A DNA stretch of 64,000 bases from Bacteroides sp. GM023 (GTDB lineage: Bacteria; Bacteroidota; Bacteroidia; Bacteroidales; Bacteroidaceae), in NCBI RefSeq assembly GCF_014750685.1, contig NZ_JAAXGE010000004.1:186001-250000 (forward strand). The letters run 5' to 3'. Shown here one piece after another: positions 17,171 to 25,920 of this stretch. The notes under the pieces were generated by a model, which saw only the letters and a list, made by a program, of their open reading frames with translations, ran no database searches and was not told where the DNA came from. The number at the start of each line of letters is the position of its first letter. Position 1 is the stretch's first letter. Both the position numbers and the translations under genes were made by a program.

Positions 17171-17782
17171 CTATTTCCGGATGCCCGGCACTCGTCCCGG
17201 TGTTCGGTTAAGCTGAACCTTGTATTTATTGAGAATGCTGTACACGGTGCTTTTACTTTGGACACCGCTTTCTTTCCAAATATCACGGATTGAATACCCA
17301 TTGTTATACATATCCACGATTTTTTTGTCCCGTTCAGTTTTACTCATACTTTTTTTGGAAATCGGAATACTGATACTCTGCTGCAGGCGTATAATTTTAT
17401 CCGACGACTTCCGCAAAACAGCCACTTCCTCCGGTAATGCCCCGAACATGGCCAATACTTCCGCCGGTGTCGTGTCCGGAAACAATTTGTTGTCGGTGTC
17501 AATTTTATCGTGAATGGAGATAATACGCACGACCTTGATGCGGCATAGCTCAATCAATGCCGATAGTTCCCGTAAACCACGAACGGCATTGCTGAATTTT
17601 GACATCACCAATTCGTCTCCTCTTTCAAGATTCGACATCAGTTGTTTCCATCTCGGCCTAAGCGTCTCGTGTCCGACCGATTCTTCAACCACCTGTACAC
17701 ACCCATATTGGCGCATCCATTCCTTATCCGCATCAAACGCATCGTAGGAATTAGCCTCGAATATATAACCGACTTTTGCCAT
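17171..17782 (-). CDS. Resolvase-fold protein lacking catalytic residues
   Basis: 203 residues from the ATG at 17782. The serine-recombinase fold is clear: AKVGYIFEAN aligns with the usual VGYARVST, and later LERGDELVMSKFSNAVRGLREL aligns with GDxLVVxxLDRLGRSxxxL, then IISIHDKIDT. But the catalytic Ser and nearby Arg of ARVS are missing (FEA), and the DR of LDRLGR is replaced by SN. Only the last Arg remains. A C-terminal helix-turn-helix (about 155-195, IRDIWKESGVQSKSTVYSIL) is intact. It is therefore probably a DNA-binding regulator rather than a recombinase. It is divergent from the mobilisation operon at 18021. Confidence 0.85.
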   Translation of the reverse strand: MAKVGYIFEANSYDAFDADKEWMRQYGCVQVVEESVGHETLRPRWKQLMSNLERGDELVMSKFSNAVRGLRELSALIELCRIKVVRIISIHDKIDTDNKLFPDTTPAEVLAMFGALPEEVAVLRKSSDKIIRLQQSISIPISKKSMSKTERDKKIVDMYNNGYSIRDIWKESGVQSKSTVYSILNKYKVQLNRTPGRVPGIRK

Positions 17783-17794
17783 ATCAATATACAA

Positions 17795-18020
17795 TATTCA
17801 TGATAACAAGTGCAAATATACAAGTTTTATTCGAGTATATGAATCATACTATATTAAAAAACGAAAATCGTACATTTCCACGTGTTTTATCTTCACTTGT
17901 TTTCATTGGTAATCATACTATTAAGTACGATATTAAAAAATGCACAAAATACGGTTTTTCGGATGCGAAGTATCAAAAATAATATATAGTTTTGCACTAA
18001 ATAGTACGAAATGATATAGT
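17795..18020. promoter_or_regulatory. Divergent control region before the mobilisation operon
   Basis: This AT-rich region separates the resolvase-fold gene (leftward) from the 18021 operon (rightward). It contains TCATACTATATT (17844-17855), AAAATCGTAC (17864-17873), TCATACTAT (17913-17921), AGTACGAT (17924-17931), TAGTACGAA (18002-18010) and TATAGTATGA (18015-18024), the last containing the start codon of 18021. TCATACTATATT and AAAATCGTAC recur exactly in the other divergent region at 55575-55793. They look like operators of a shared regulator. Confidence 0.65.
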
Positions 18021-19070
18021 ATGAAAACATTAAAATCGAACTTAAAACAGCCGATAATCTTTGCCAAAATAATTGCCGTTTCGATTGCCATATTCCTATG
18101 CGCGTCATGCGACAACGGCAATGGCAAACGATTGGCGAAAGCCAAGAATGACCCTGCCGGAACATACAGGGAATACCTGTCCGACATACGCAGGCAGAAA
18201 AAACTCTCCATTAAAGAATTGGCCGGACACCTCAAGCAATGGCAAACATTGAGGGATTCCGTATTCCTGCATCTCGAATGTGATACGCTTGGCCGGCTTC
18301 ATTCCACTGTAAGAGAAGAGTGTGAACAGATACATGATTCCATCCGCATGGAATTTTCACGGATGGTGCTGTCTCAAACACGCACTTATAAGGATATACT
18401 GTGGGTAAAAGAACAAATCTCACCGCATCTTGAAGACAAAGAGTTGCATCGTGCGGCTGAAACAATCCGACCGTTCTTTGCCTCATTGGATAACCGGCCC
18501 GTCAGTCAGAGAAACCGACAACACATTCTTGCCACTTATCGAACTACCCTTGCTGAAACGATTGATTACGGTATTCATTGTATGGCAGACCTGACGACCT
18601 TTATCGAAAAGGAGGATGCCGTGTACCGGGCATTCCTTTCACGTCTGCCTGATTTCGACGGCGAGAATCTTTCCGACATCACTCATGACACGGAACGATG
18701 CTGTGCACAGATATTCCTTGCCGCCGAACGGAACGACATCACCTATCGCAATGCCATGATTTATCTGGCCATGCGCACCAACCGCAGGCTGATTCAGAAT
18801 ATCCGAACCTGTATCGACGACATCTGCAATAAAAAAGTCAAGACACCGGCACAGGCACAAGCCTACATCTGGATGCTTCTCCAGCCTTATTCGTCGTTGG
18901 ACGGTTTCTGCCTGGCGTTGCTTTCAGCCGAAGAAAGAGAGCAACTCGATATGCTTGCCTCGCAGACACCCGACGCTTTCAGGGAGTTGGGCAGGATGCT
19001 GCACCCCGGAGACAACCGCTTGGACGAGCTGCCCGGAATGCTGATGGAGGCATTCATACACACGCTGTAA
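18021..19070 (+). CDS. Hypothetical lipoprotein, first gene of the mobilisation operon
   Basis: 349 residues. The N-terminus is basic, then a hydrophobic stretch FAKIIAVSIAIFLCASC with the lipobox Cys, followed by DNGNGK. The mature part is helical and charged with short repeats of acidic and basic residues and five further Cys scattered through it. It lies 21 bases before the next gene in a run of six tightly spaced rightward genes ending with the relaxase. A role in mating-pair contact or cell-surface control is conceivable; I do not recognise the family. Its start codon overlaps the TATAGTATGA operator-like word. Confidence 0.75.
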   Translation: MKTLKSNLKQPIIFAKIIAVSIAIFLCASCDNGNGKRLAKAKNDPAGTYREYLSDIRRQKKLSIKELAGHLKQWQTLRDSVFLHLECDTLGRLHSTVREECEQIHDSIRMEFSRMVLSQTRTYKDILWVKEQISPHLEDKELHRAAETIRPFFASLDNRPVSQRNRQHILATYRTTLAETIDYGIHCMADLTTFIEKEDAVYRAFLSRLPDFDGENLSDITHDTERCCAQIFLAAERNDITYRNAMIYLAMRTNRRLIQNIRTCIDDICNKKVKTPAQAQAYIWMLLQPYSSLDGFCLALLSAEEREQLDMLASQTPDAFRELGRMLHPGDNRLDELPGMLMEAFIHTL

Positions 19071-19091
19071 AATATAACAACAGAAAAAGAT

Positions 19092-19544
19092 ATGAATATG
19101 TTACGACATTTTTATAATGACTTCATGGCATTCGTCCCCCTGCAACTTCCGCAGTTGCTCGATGTGACGACGATGGAAGAACCGCAGTTCTACGGCGACT
19201 ATGTGCTGCTTACGTTTCCGTTGCGCACCCCTTACGAACTGGACGAAGTAATGGATATGTTCGAGGACGACATGGAGTTGATCACGCTCTACCACCATAT
19301 TCCGATGCGGACGGAAAAATTCGGTCACAGCACTTGTGCATACTCGAATCCCGCTTTCGGACAGATGTTCAAGATGAACGCCAAGACGGATACGGAGGGC
19401 AATGTAAACAGCATCCTTGTCACCATCTATGATTCTTTGGAGCAGATGTACGGGGACTTATGCCTCGACTTGGAACTACACTCCAAAAGCGGGTTCCTGA
19501 AATACAAGAAAGACAAGTCCGACGTGCTGATGAATTTTATATGA
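19092..19544 (+). CDS. Hypothetical cytoplasmic protein of the mobilisation operon
   Basis: 150 residues, acidic, no signal peptide. MNMLRHFYNDFMAFVPLQLP opens it; MDMFEDDMELITLYHHIP and a C-terminal LDLELHSKSGFLKYKKDK follow. The mixture of strands and helices suggests a small alpha/beta domain. Its stop codon overlaps the start of the next gene in an ATGA junction, so the two are probably translated together. Not recognised. Confidence 0.7.
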   Translation: MNMLRHFYNDFMAFVPLQLPQLLDVTTMEEPQFYGDYVLLTFPLRTPYELDEVMDMFEDDMELITLYHHIPMRTEKFGHSTCAYSNPAFGQMFKMNAKTDTEGNVNSILVTIYDSLEQMYGDLCLDLELHSKSGFLKYKKDKSDVLMNFI

Positions 19545-19942
19545 GAAACACCTTATACCGACAGATGGTCTATTGCATCAATGCCTACCGGACGTGGATA
19601 GAGGTTGCCGATGACAATCTCTACAAGGAGCATATCATCTCAAGAACCGACCGCACCGACTACCTCGTTTCCCGTACATTGGTACTGCGTGCCTTCAAGA
19701 CGAACGGCATACACGCCGAGGGTACGACATGGACTATTCCCGAACACGAACTGGACAAGGCTTTGGCCATCTACCGAAAGCAAGACATTACATTCAAGCA
19801 GCGCATCAAGAAAGCGGCCATGTACTTTTCGCCCAAGGATGCCGAAACCCTTATCCGGCTGGCGACATACGGTATTGTCCAGTTGGAACTCATTGTGCGT
19901 CCCACTCCCATACCCGAAAAGCCCTATTACTTATGTTACTGA
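19541..19942 (+). CDS. Hypothetical protein of the mobilisation operon (133 aa)
   Basis: 133 residues from the ATG at 19541, chosen because it forms an ATGA overlap with the preceding stop; longer upstream extensions would overlap that gene deeply. It is basic and helical (YRQMVYCINAYRTWIEVADD; KQRIKKAAMYFSPKDAETL). No signal peptide. It overlaps the next gene by 10 bases. Function unknown, probably an accessory protein of DNA processing given the context. Confidence 0.7.
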   Translation: MRNTLYRQMVYCINAYRTWIEVADDNLYKEHIISRTDRTDYLVSRTLVLRAFKTNGIHAEGTTWTIPEHELDKALAIYRKQDITFKQRIKKAAMYFSPKDAETLIRLATYGIVQLELIVRPTPIPEKPYYLCY

Positions 19943-20523
19943 ATATCCTGCTACTCATTTTCTGCGCGATACCTTTCGGGGTATCAATGTCATTGTACAA
20001 GAACAACAAGCGGTTCATGACACCCTTTTACATGGCAATGGCACGAAGCGGCAACGCCCGTAAACTGTATGTGCAAGTATGGCTGATATGCCTGCTTCTT
20101 TTCCATTATGTATATGCCTGTGGACATATGGGTGAGTTTGGAATCCTACTCTCTACCGGTGTCTGTGCCGCAATGTTTTCGTTCCGACGGACGGACAACT
20201 GGTTACGCAGGTTGCTTGACCGCCCCCGTGCATTTGTCACACTCGCATCGGGCGCACTGGTCATCGGCTTTGTGCCGCATCTGTACACCTTGGCGATAAC
20301 CATTGCCTATCTTCTTCTGGCAGCCCTGTTCTATCCCTCCGTTCGGGTCATGTCCGAATGCAAGGATACGGACACACTTTCCGGATGGGCAAAGCATCCC
20401 GGAATGTTGTCAGAATCCTATCACGAGAATCATCACGCAAATCTGCCGCATGAAGCGGACAGCGGCAACACTGATATATCCGCACAATATGAATCATTAA
20501 AACCGAATGAAAATGAAAAATAA
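19933..20523 (+). CDS. Predicted membrane protein of the mobilisation operon
   Basis: 196 residues from the ATG at 19933 (MLLNILLLIFCAIPFGVSM). Four or five hydrophobic segments lie in the first 140 residues: about 2-18, 46-62, 68-82, 100-112 and 114-130. The C-terminal 55 residues are hydrophilic and His/Glu-rich. It overlaps the genes on both sides (10 and 17 bases). Probably an inner-membrane component of the mobilisation or entry-exclusion functions; no family recognised. Confidence 0.7.
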   Translation: MLLNILLLIFCAIPFGVSMSLYKNNKRFMTPFYMAMARSGNARKLYVQVWLICLLLFHYVYACGHMGEFGILLSTGVCAAMFSFRRTDNWLRRLLDRPRAFVTLASGALVIGFVPHLYTLAITIAYLLLAALFYPSVRVMSECKDTDTLSGWAKHPGMLSESYHENHHANLPHEADSGNTDISAQYESLKPNENEK

Positions 20524-21358
20524 CCAAAAGATACCTGTTTCCATATTGGCAGACAGGGAGGTATTCGAATATCTCAAGGAGAAAGGGGATGAACGCAAAA
20601 CACGCACCGAAGCGTACTGTGACCTGTTGGACAAATCACTGGCAGGTTTCGTTTCTCCGTTTTTAAGAAAGAAGGCCTACGTGCTGCAACCCAACCAGTG
20701 CCACCTGACCGTTTCCGACCTCGCATCGGAGTGGCATTGGCACAGGGCTACCGTCCGTTCTTTTTTGAGTGCAATGGAGGCATTCGGTTTGCTGACCCGC
20801 ATCCAGCTTCCCAAAAGCGTGGTCATTACCATGACCGTACAATCCGGTCAGGCAGCACAGCCCCGCAATGCACAGGAGCAGCCGGACTTTGCCAGACAGC
20901 TCCGTGAGGTATTGTCCGATTGGGTAATCGGCAAAACGACCGCTGCCGAAACTGGCGTAATATGTGGACAACTCGTAAGTCTGGCAAAGACTGAAATTGC
21001 CGACCGTGACACCGGACTCTGTTTGGACACCCATTCCAACACGACCTCCGCACATTCCGGCACTTTGGTCACGGAACATCGTGAAACAGCCTTGTGCTGC
21101 ATCGCCCACGCCGCCCTGCAAAAAATCCTGCACAAGTCGAGATTCGATGACAGTTCGCCGCTTGTGGATTTCTTCCGGTTTGACCTCGGTGAAGAATGGG
21201 CTGCTTTCATCGAGTCCGCCAAAGACCTCGCCGGGCTGATTCTCGACACCGAGGCATCAGTGACGGACTTCGACATGGACGAAGACCAAGAACGCCTCAA
21301 ATCGCTTCGCAAACCTTTTTTATCGCTTCTGGCAAAGGCACAGGCGATGGTGGATTGA
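20507..21358 (+). CDS. Winged-helix protein upstream of the relaxase
   Basis: 283 residues. The region about 45-110 has the look of a replication- or mobilisation-type winged helix: CHLTVSDLASEWHWHRATV, then RSFLSAMEAFGLLTRIQLP. The remainder is helical with an acidic C-terminus (TDFDMDEDQERLKSLRKPFL). It is the last gene before a 217-base gap and the relaxase, so it may bind oriT as a relaxosome accessory factor or control the operon. A plasmid-type Rep is another possibility but no Rep catalytic motif is seen. Confidence 0.65.
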   Translation: MKMKNNQKIPVSILADREVFEYLKEKGDERKTRTEAYCDLLDKSLAGFVSPFLRKKAYVLQPNQCHLTVSDLASEWHWHRATVRSFLSAMEAFGLLTRIQLPKSVVITMTVQSGQAAQPRNAQEQPDFARQLREVLSDWVIGKTTAAETGVICGQLVSLAKTEIADRDTGLCLDTHSNTTSAHSGTLVTEHRETALCCIAHAALQKILHKSRFDDSSPLVDFFRFDLGEEWAAFIESAKDLAGLILDTEASVTDFDMDEDQERLKSLRKPFLSLLAKAQAMVD

Positions 21359-21575
21359 ACCGGGAGTCGAAAACAGATTGTATAACGCGAACAATCCACC
21401 TCCATCCCTTAACGGTTATCCTGCCGGTTATAGGAGGCACACGGGCTTGCCCGTCTGCCACGAAACAAAGGGAAGGGGGAGCCTAATACCCCGATAGGTC
21501 TCCGACCGTCGGTAGGCTGTCCGGGCAAGCAGCAAGCTGGGACAGGACGGATTGTCCAAACAACACGAAAAGAGT
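21359..21575 (+). other. Candidate oriT region before the relaxase gene
   Basis: MobV-type elements usually keep oriT just upstream of the relaxase gene. This 217-base gap has no gene. It holds a small palindrome ACGGGCTTGCCCGT at 21439-21452, several CCGGTTAT/AACGGTTAT-like words near 21411-21431, and CCGGGCAAGCAGCAAG at 21522-21537. No nick site can be named from the sequence alone. Confidence 0.45.
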
Positions 21576-23033
21576 ATGGCAGATCAAAAACAGGTACTTG
21601 ATATGCAGGTGTCGAAAGGCATCACCGCAGCCCAAAGCAACGAACATTTGCGTGACCGCAGTGAAAGGGCGGAAAAGTACGCTATGAATAAGGGGAATTA
21701 CGACCCCACACGCAAACACCTGAACTTCGAGATTGCGCCCGGAGGCAAGGTACGTCCCATTGACACGAGCCGCAACATTCCCGAACGGATGGCGGACATA
21801 TTGGAGAGGCGTGGAATCAAAGACCCCAACGAAGGACTGGCAGAACCGAAGTACCGCACGGTGGTGAACTTCATTTTCGGCGGTTCCCGTAAGCGGATGC
21901 ACGAACTCGCGTTCGGCACGCAGAACGTGGATTTTGATGAAGGTGCGAACAATACCCGTATCAAAAGAATGAGCGATATTGAACGCTGGGCGAAAGACGT
22001 CTATTCATTCGTGAGTGGCAAATATGGCGAGCAGAACATCGCCGCATTCATCGTACACCTTGACGAATTGAACCCTCATGTGCATTGTACTTTGTTGCCA
22101 ATCAAAGACGGCCGCTTTGCGTACAAGGAAATATTCGCCGGAAAGGACAAGTTTGAATACAGCGCAAGGATGAAACAGCTTCATACCGACTTTTTCGCCG
22201 AAGTCAATACAAGGTGGGGAATGTCGAGAGGAACAAGCATATCCGAAACAGGCGCACGGCACAGGACTACCGAAGAATACCGCCGTATGCTATCGGAAGA
22301 ATGTACGACCATCGAGGAAAATATAGACCGCCACCAAAAGGTGCTGGCAACCCTTCAATCGGACATCCGTCTGGCAGAGCGCAGGGTCAAGGGGCTTACG
22401 ACAATGGTCGATAACCTTGAGAAGTCGAAAGCCGAAAAAGAGGCTCTGCTATCGGCAGCCGAACAGGATTTGAAAGCGAACAAGGGCGATGCGGAACAAT
22501 TAGCCGCACAAGTTAAAAGTCTGGAGAAAGAGCTGGCAGGCATCAACAGGCAACTGGCAGACAAGCAGGAGAAGTTACAGACGGCTGACCGGCAGCTTGC
22601 CGAGCTGAAAGAGAACATGGATGCCATTGAGGAACGTACCGGGGAACTCAAGGAGGAAGCCTACAAATACTCCCATGATATACATTCCAAAGTGGACACG
22701 TTGCTCAAGGATGTCCTGCTGGAAAATGTGGTCGGCGAGTATAGGAACGTATCGGCACAGATGGACGTGGCGGAACGGCAACTGTTCGACGGCTCGCTCG
22801 TCCAGTCCATAGCGGAACAAGGTACAGACGTGATGCACTGCGCGACGATGCTGTTTCTCGGTATGGTCGATGATGCCACCACTTTTGCCGAAACTCGTGG
22901 CGGCGGAGGTGGCGGCAGCGACCTGAAATGGGGGCGCGATGAGGACGAGGACAACCGTGCATGGGCACTCCGCAGCATGAGGATGGCGAGCCGCATGATG
23001 CGTCCGGCCATTGGCAAGAAACCCAAACGGTAA
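21576..23033 (+). CDS. MobV-type (Mob/Pre) relaxase
   Basis: 485 residues from the ATG at 21576 (MADQKQVLDMQVSKG). The N-terminal half carries the Mob/Pre signatures: SNEHLRDRSERAEKYAMNKG, TRKHLNFEI, and the metal-binding motif HLDELNPHVHCTLLP at about 170-184 (family pattern HxDExxPHxH). It should nick oriT and attach to the 5' end of the transferred strand. About 230-370 is a long coiled coil, and a glycine run (GGGGGG) precedes a basic C-terminus. The gene ends the mobilisation operon. Confidence 0.92.
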   Translation: MADQKQVLDMQVSKGITAAQSNEHLRDRSERAEKYAMNKGNYDPTRKHLNFEIAPGGKVRPIDTSRNIPERMADILERRGIKDPNEGLAEPKYRTVVNFIFGGSRKRMHELAFGTQNVDFDEGANNTRIKRMSDIERWAKDVYSFVSGKYGEQNIAAFIVHLDELNPHVHCTLLPIKDGRFAYKEIFAGKDKFEYSARMKQLHTDFFAEVNTRWGMSRGTSISETGARHRTTEEYRRMLSEECTTIEENIDRHQKVLATLQSDIRLAERRVKGLTTMVDNLEKSKAEKEALLSAAEQDLKANKGDAEQLAAQVKSLEKELAGINRQLADKQEKLQTADRQLAELKENMDAIEERTGELKEEAYKYSHDIHSKVDTLLKDVLLENVVGEYRNVSAQMDVAERQLFDGSLVQSIAEQGTDVMHCATMLFLGMVDDATTFAETRGGGGGGSDLKWGRDEDEDNRAWALRSMRMASRMMRPAIGKKPKR

Positions 23034-23087
23034 GTGGCATACGTCTCATGACAAATCAAAAAGTATAACGAATAATATCATTGGAAT

Positions 23088-24488
23088 ATGACGAAACAAA
23101 TCTTTTTTATATTGGCCGTGCTTTGCACGTTGCAGGCACAGGCAAGTATACAACCCGTACAGGTGGATACTGTACAACATACACCGTACTATAATGTCTC
23201 GGAGGAACTGCAACCGATACAGCCCGTCTATCTTGACGGAGTGGTACTTCCGGCATCCCTGACTGGCAACTGGTTTGTCAGTATTGCCGGGGGTACGTCC
23301 GCCTTTCTCGGCACACCTCTCGGCTGCGAAGACCTCTTCGGACGCTTGAAACCCTCGTACAGTTTCGCAGTCGGAAAATGGTTCACTCCGTCCGTCGGCG
23401 CACGTATCAATTACAGCGGTGTGCAGTTCAAAGATGGAACATTGTCCAATCAGGACTACCACCATATCCATGCGGATCTGCTGTGGAATGTCCTTGGCTG
23501 CAGATATGCCCGGCAAGAACAGGTACGCTGGAATCTTGCTCCCTTTGCCGGTGTCGGCCTGTTGCACAATGCCTCTAACGGGAATAATCCCTTTACTGTT
23601 TCGTATGGCGTACAGGGAGAATATCGGATTTCCAAACGAGTAAGTGCCATGTTGGAACTCTCCGGCACGACCACCTTTCAGGACTTCGATGGTTACGGAC
23701 GCCCGAACCGCCTCGGCGACCACATGGTATCGCTGACCGCCGGTTTCACGTTTCATCTCGGAAAGGTCGGTTGGAAACGCGCGGTTGATGCGACATCTTA
23801 CATTCGTCAGAATGAGTGGCTCGTGGATCATGCCAATATCTTATCCGGAGAAAACAAGCGTTATAAAGACTGGTACGACCGCAACCGACGGACGGTCGCA
23901 GAATTGAAGAAAATTCTGGAAATAGAAGGATTGCTTGACAAGTACGGTCATCTGGTTAATGACGATGAGACCGACCGCCGTCAAGGTTATCCCAGAAATA
24001 ATTACAGCGGATTGAACTCACTACGGGCAAGATTGAAAAACCGGCATTGGGATGGAATCTCGCCGCTTGATTCTGCAAGTATTGGATATGGCAACAACGG
24101 AGATGATGCCGAGAAACCGGGCATAATCGTCTCTGAAAGGACGGAACTCATACAAGCCGGGAATTGCATCGGGTCGCCTGTCTATTTCTTTTTTAACCTC
24201 AATACGGCGCACCTGACGGATGCTTCCCAAATGCTTAACCTTGATGAACTGGCTCGCGTGGCCAAGAAATACGGATTATCCTTGAGAGTAACCGGTGCGG
24301 CCGACAGTTCGACTGGAACTCCTGTGCTTAATGGTTCATTAAGTACATCGAGAGCGGATTATATCGTTGCAGAATTGAAAAAGCGTGGCATACCGATCGA
24401 ACGCATCGTCAAGGTAAGCAGAGGCGGCATAGCCGACCATGTACCGGTCGAAGTCAACAGGCATACGAAAGTAGAGTTGTTCTTTTAG
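23088..24488 (+). CDS. Outer-membrane beta-barrel protein with OmpA-like C-terminal domain
   Basis: 466 residues. Signal peptide ending near LQAQAS at about 19. Residues 60-235 read as a beta-barrel (NWFVSIAGGTSAFLG, SYSFAVGKWFTPSVGARINY, VSLTAGFTFHLG). The C-terminal part (about 355-466) is OmpA-like: VYFFFNLNTAHLTDASQMLNL and later LSTSRADYIVAELKKRGI, the peptidoglycan-binding fold. It probably anchors the outer membrane to the wall. It is 54 bases after the relaxase and followed by a terminator, so it may share its operon. Similar OmpA-type proteins are common on Bacteroides conjugative elements. Confidence 0.85.
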   Translation: MTKQIFFILAVLCTLQAQASIQPVQVDTVQHTPYYNVSEELQPIQPVYLDGVVLPASLTGNWFVSIAGGTSAFLGTPLGCEDLFGRLKPSYSFAVGKWFTPSVGARINYSGVQFKDGTLSNQDYHHIHADLLWNVLGCRYARQEQVRWNLAPFAGVGLLHNASNGNNPFTVSYGVQGEYRISKRVSAMLELSGTTTFQDFDGYGRPNRLGDHMVSLTAGFTFHLGKVGWKRAVDATSYIRQNEWLVDHANILSGENKRYKDWYDRNRRTVAELKKILEIEGLLDKYGHLVNDDETDRRQGYPRNNYSGLNSLRARLKNRHWDGISPLDSASIGYGNNGDDAEKPGIIVSERTELIQAGNCIGSPVYFFFNLNTAHLTDASQMLNLDELARVAKKYGLSLRVTGAADSSTGTPVLNGSLSTSRADYIVAELKKRGIPIERIVKVSRGGIADHVPVEVNRHTKVELFF

Positions 24489-24510
24489 TTTTTACATTCA
24501 CTTTCATCGA

Positions 24511-24549
24511 GTCCCTCAATCTATAATTCGGATTGCAGGGACTTTTGTT
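24511..24549 (+). terminator. Intrinsic terminator after the OmpA-like gene
   Basis: GTCCCTCAATC at 24511-24521 pairs with GATTGCAGGGAC at 24531-24542 (one bulged C), followed by TTTTGTT. It stands between convergent operons. Confidence 0.8.
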
Positions 24550-24568
24550 ATCAATGAGGGTAATAAGA

Positions 24569-25165
24569 TTATAGGTTTCCTGAATCCTGATTACGCTTCG
24601 TATGACTGATAATATTTTCTGCCGAATTATGAAATAATCCGCTTACAATCACAAGATATTCCGGTAGAATACCATCCTTTCCCCAAAGCAGCTCTATCCC
24701 GAAAAGTTCCGAGAGTGTTCGTGTCATATCGAACCCGAATGCTTCAAGCGAGGGACGTACTTTGTCCGGATGCAGGCAAGGACGGTTGCATTTGCGGGCG
24801 CATTCGGAATCGGGACAGTATAGGCATTTTCCTACATAGGCGAATGCCTGACCTCCGTATCTGTGCTCCATTTCCAGCAATTCCCTTTCTATCCTGAGCC
24901 GTTCCGGTTTAATCAATTCCTGCGTTCTGTCTATCGGAATATTTTTCTCGACCGGAATTATTTTCGTGGCCATCAGGTGGGCATATTCATATTGGCGCAG
25001 AAATTCTCCGGTATCGAAATCGAACGGCGGGCATCCCCAACTATTACCGTAGTTGGGGCATTGTTTGCAAAATTCGACAAAACGTTTTTCGTCCCGGAAG
25101 CGTGAAATATATTCGTCCACGCTGATATTTGCTGTGAAATTCTCTATGATATATTCCTTAGTCAT
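24569..25165 (-). CDS. DUF2284-type predicted metal-binding protein
   Basis: 198 residues from the ATG at 25165; a longer frame to 25210 exists, but this start overlaps the end of btuD by 4 bases and fits coupled translation. Cysteine-rich motifs typical of DUF2284 are visible: FCKQCPNYGNSWGCPPFDFD near residue 30 and CLYCPDSECARKCNRPCLHP near 125. Such a Cys pattern suggests an iron-sulphur or other metal site. It is the last gene of the vitamin B12 operon. A part in cytoplasmic corrinoid handling is inferred only from position. Confidence 0.85.
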   Translation of the reverse strand: MTKEYIIENFTANISVDEYISRFRDEKRFVEFCKQCPNYGNSWGCPPFDFDTGEFLRQYEYAHLMATKIIPVEKNIPIDRTQELIKPERLRIERELLEMEHRYGGQAFAYVGKCLYCPDSECARKCNRPCLHPDKVRPSLEAFGFDMTRTLSELFGIELLWGKDGILPEYLVIVSGLFHNSAENIISHTKRNQDSGNL

Positions 25166-25920
25166 TGTCCCACTTTTATGAATCCTGTCGTGGCATCGAA
25201 CGTCACACAATTATTTCGGAACAGCCGCTCGATGCAGCCGCTCCGGCGCATCTCTTCGGTCGGCATATACGACAACTGGGGTGGGTCGATAAGGGCTATC
25301 GCATCGGCAAGCGAGAGGGCGATATCCAGCTCGTGCGTGGAAAAAAGGATGCACTTGTTTTCTTCATGCGCCAGCCGTGCCAGCAGTGTACACAATTCGT
25401 AGCGGTTGGGCATATCGAGAAACGAGGTGGGTTCGTCGAGCAGGATAATCGGCGTATCCTGCGCCAACGCCCGTGCGATCATGATGCGCTGGCACTCGCC
25501 GTCCGACATCTTGTCCATCGTGCGCTCCGCATAAGCCTCCATGCCCACCGAGGCGAGCGACCGCATGACGATCTCCTTGTCGACCTCCTGCATCTTTCCA
25601 ATCCAGTTGGTATAGGGTGCGCGGCCGATAGCCACGACATCCTTGCATTTGAGATTGGCGATGCGTGTGCGCTCGGTCGTGACGAATGCCAGCGTTCTGG
25701 CCATTTCTGCTGCTCGCATATCGGCGGCGTTATGCCCGTCGAGCAGGATTCGGCCGGTATAACGGCGGTTCAGTCCGGCGATGGCTCGAAGCAGTGTCGA
25801 TTTGCCCGTGCCGTTGCGCCCGATAAGGGCAGTCAGCCTGCCCTTTTCTATGGTGGTTTCCACCTCGCAGAGCAAGGTGCGCTCGCCGTAGCCTATGGAA
25901 AAATCGTGTAACTTTATCAT
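25162..25920 (-). CDS. btuD: ABC transporter ATPase, vitamin B12 (BtuD-like)
   Basis: 252 residues with all ABC motifs: Walker A GRNGTGKST (about 35-43), signature MSDGECQRIMIARALA in place of LSGGQ, Walker B IILLDEPTSFLD, and the H-loop in STHELD. The closest family is FecE/BtuD (iron-siderophore, haem and cobalamin importers). It overlaps the permease gene by 4 bases. Vitamin B12 as substrate is inferred from the riboswitch and the BtuG-like and BtuH-like proteins of the operon, not from this protein itself. Base composition is strongly GC-rich, unlike the upstream lipoprotein genes. Confidence 0.93.
   Translation of the reverse strand: MIKLHDFSIGYGERTLLCEVETTIEKGRLTALIGRNGTGKSTLLRAIAGLNRRYTGRILLDGHNAADMRAAEMARTLAFVTTERTRIANLKCKDVVAIGRAPYTNWIGKMQEVDKEIVMRSLASVGMEAYAERTMDKMSDGECQRIMIARALAQDTPIILLDEPTSFLDMPNRYELCTLLARLAHEENKCILFSTHELDIALSLADAIALIDPPQLSYMPTEEMRRSGCIERLFRNNCVTFDATTGFIKVGQ

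Noticed and set aside
25165..25911. A 248-codon plus-strand frame opposite btuD
   Set aside because: It is the complement of a GC-rich ABC ATPase gene with all motifs intact on the minus strand; the plus-strand product is His/Arg-rich and has no recognised fold.
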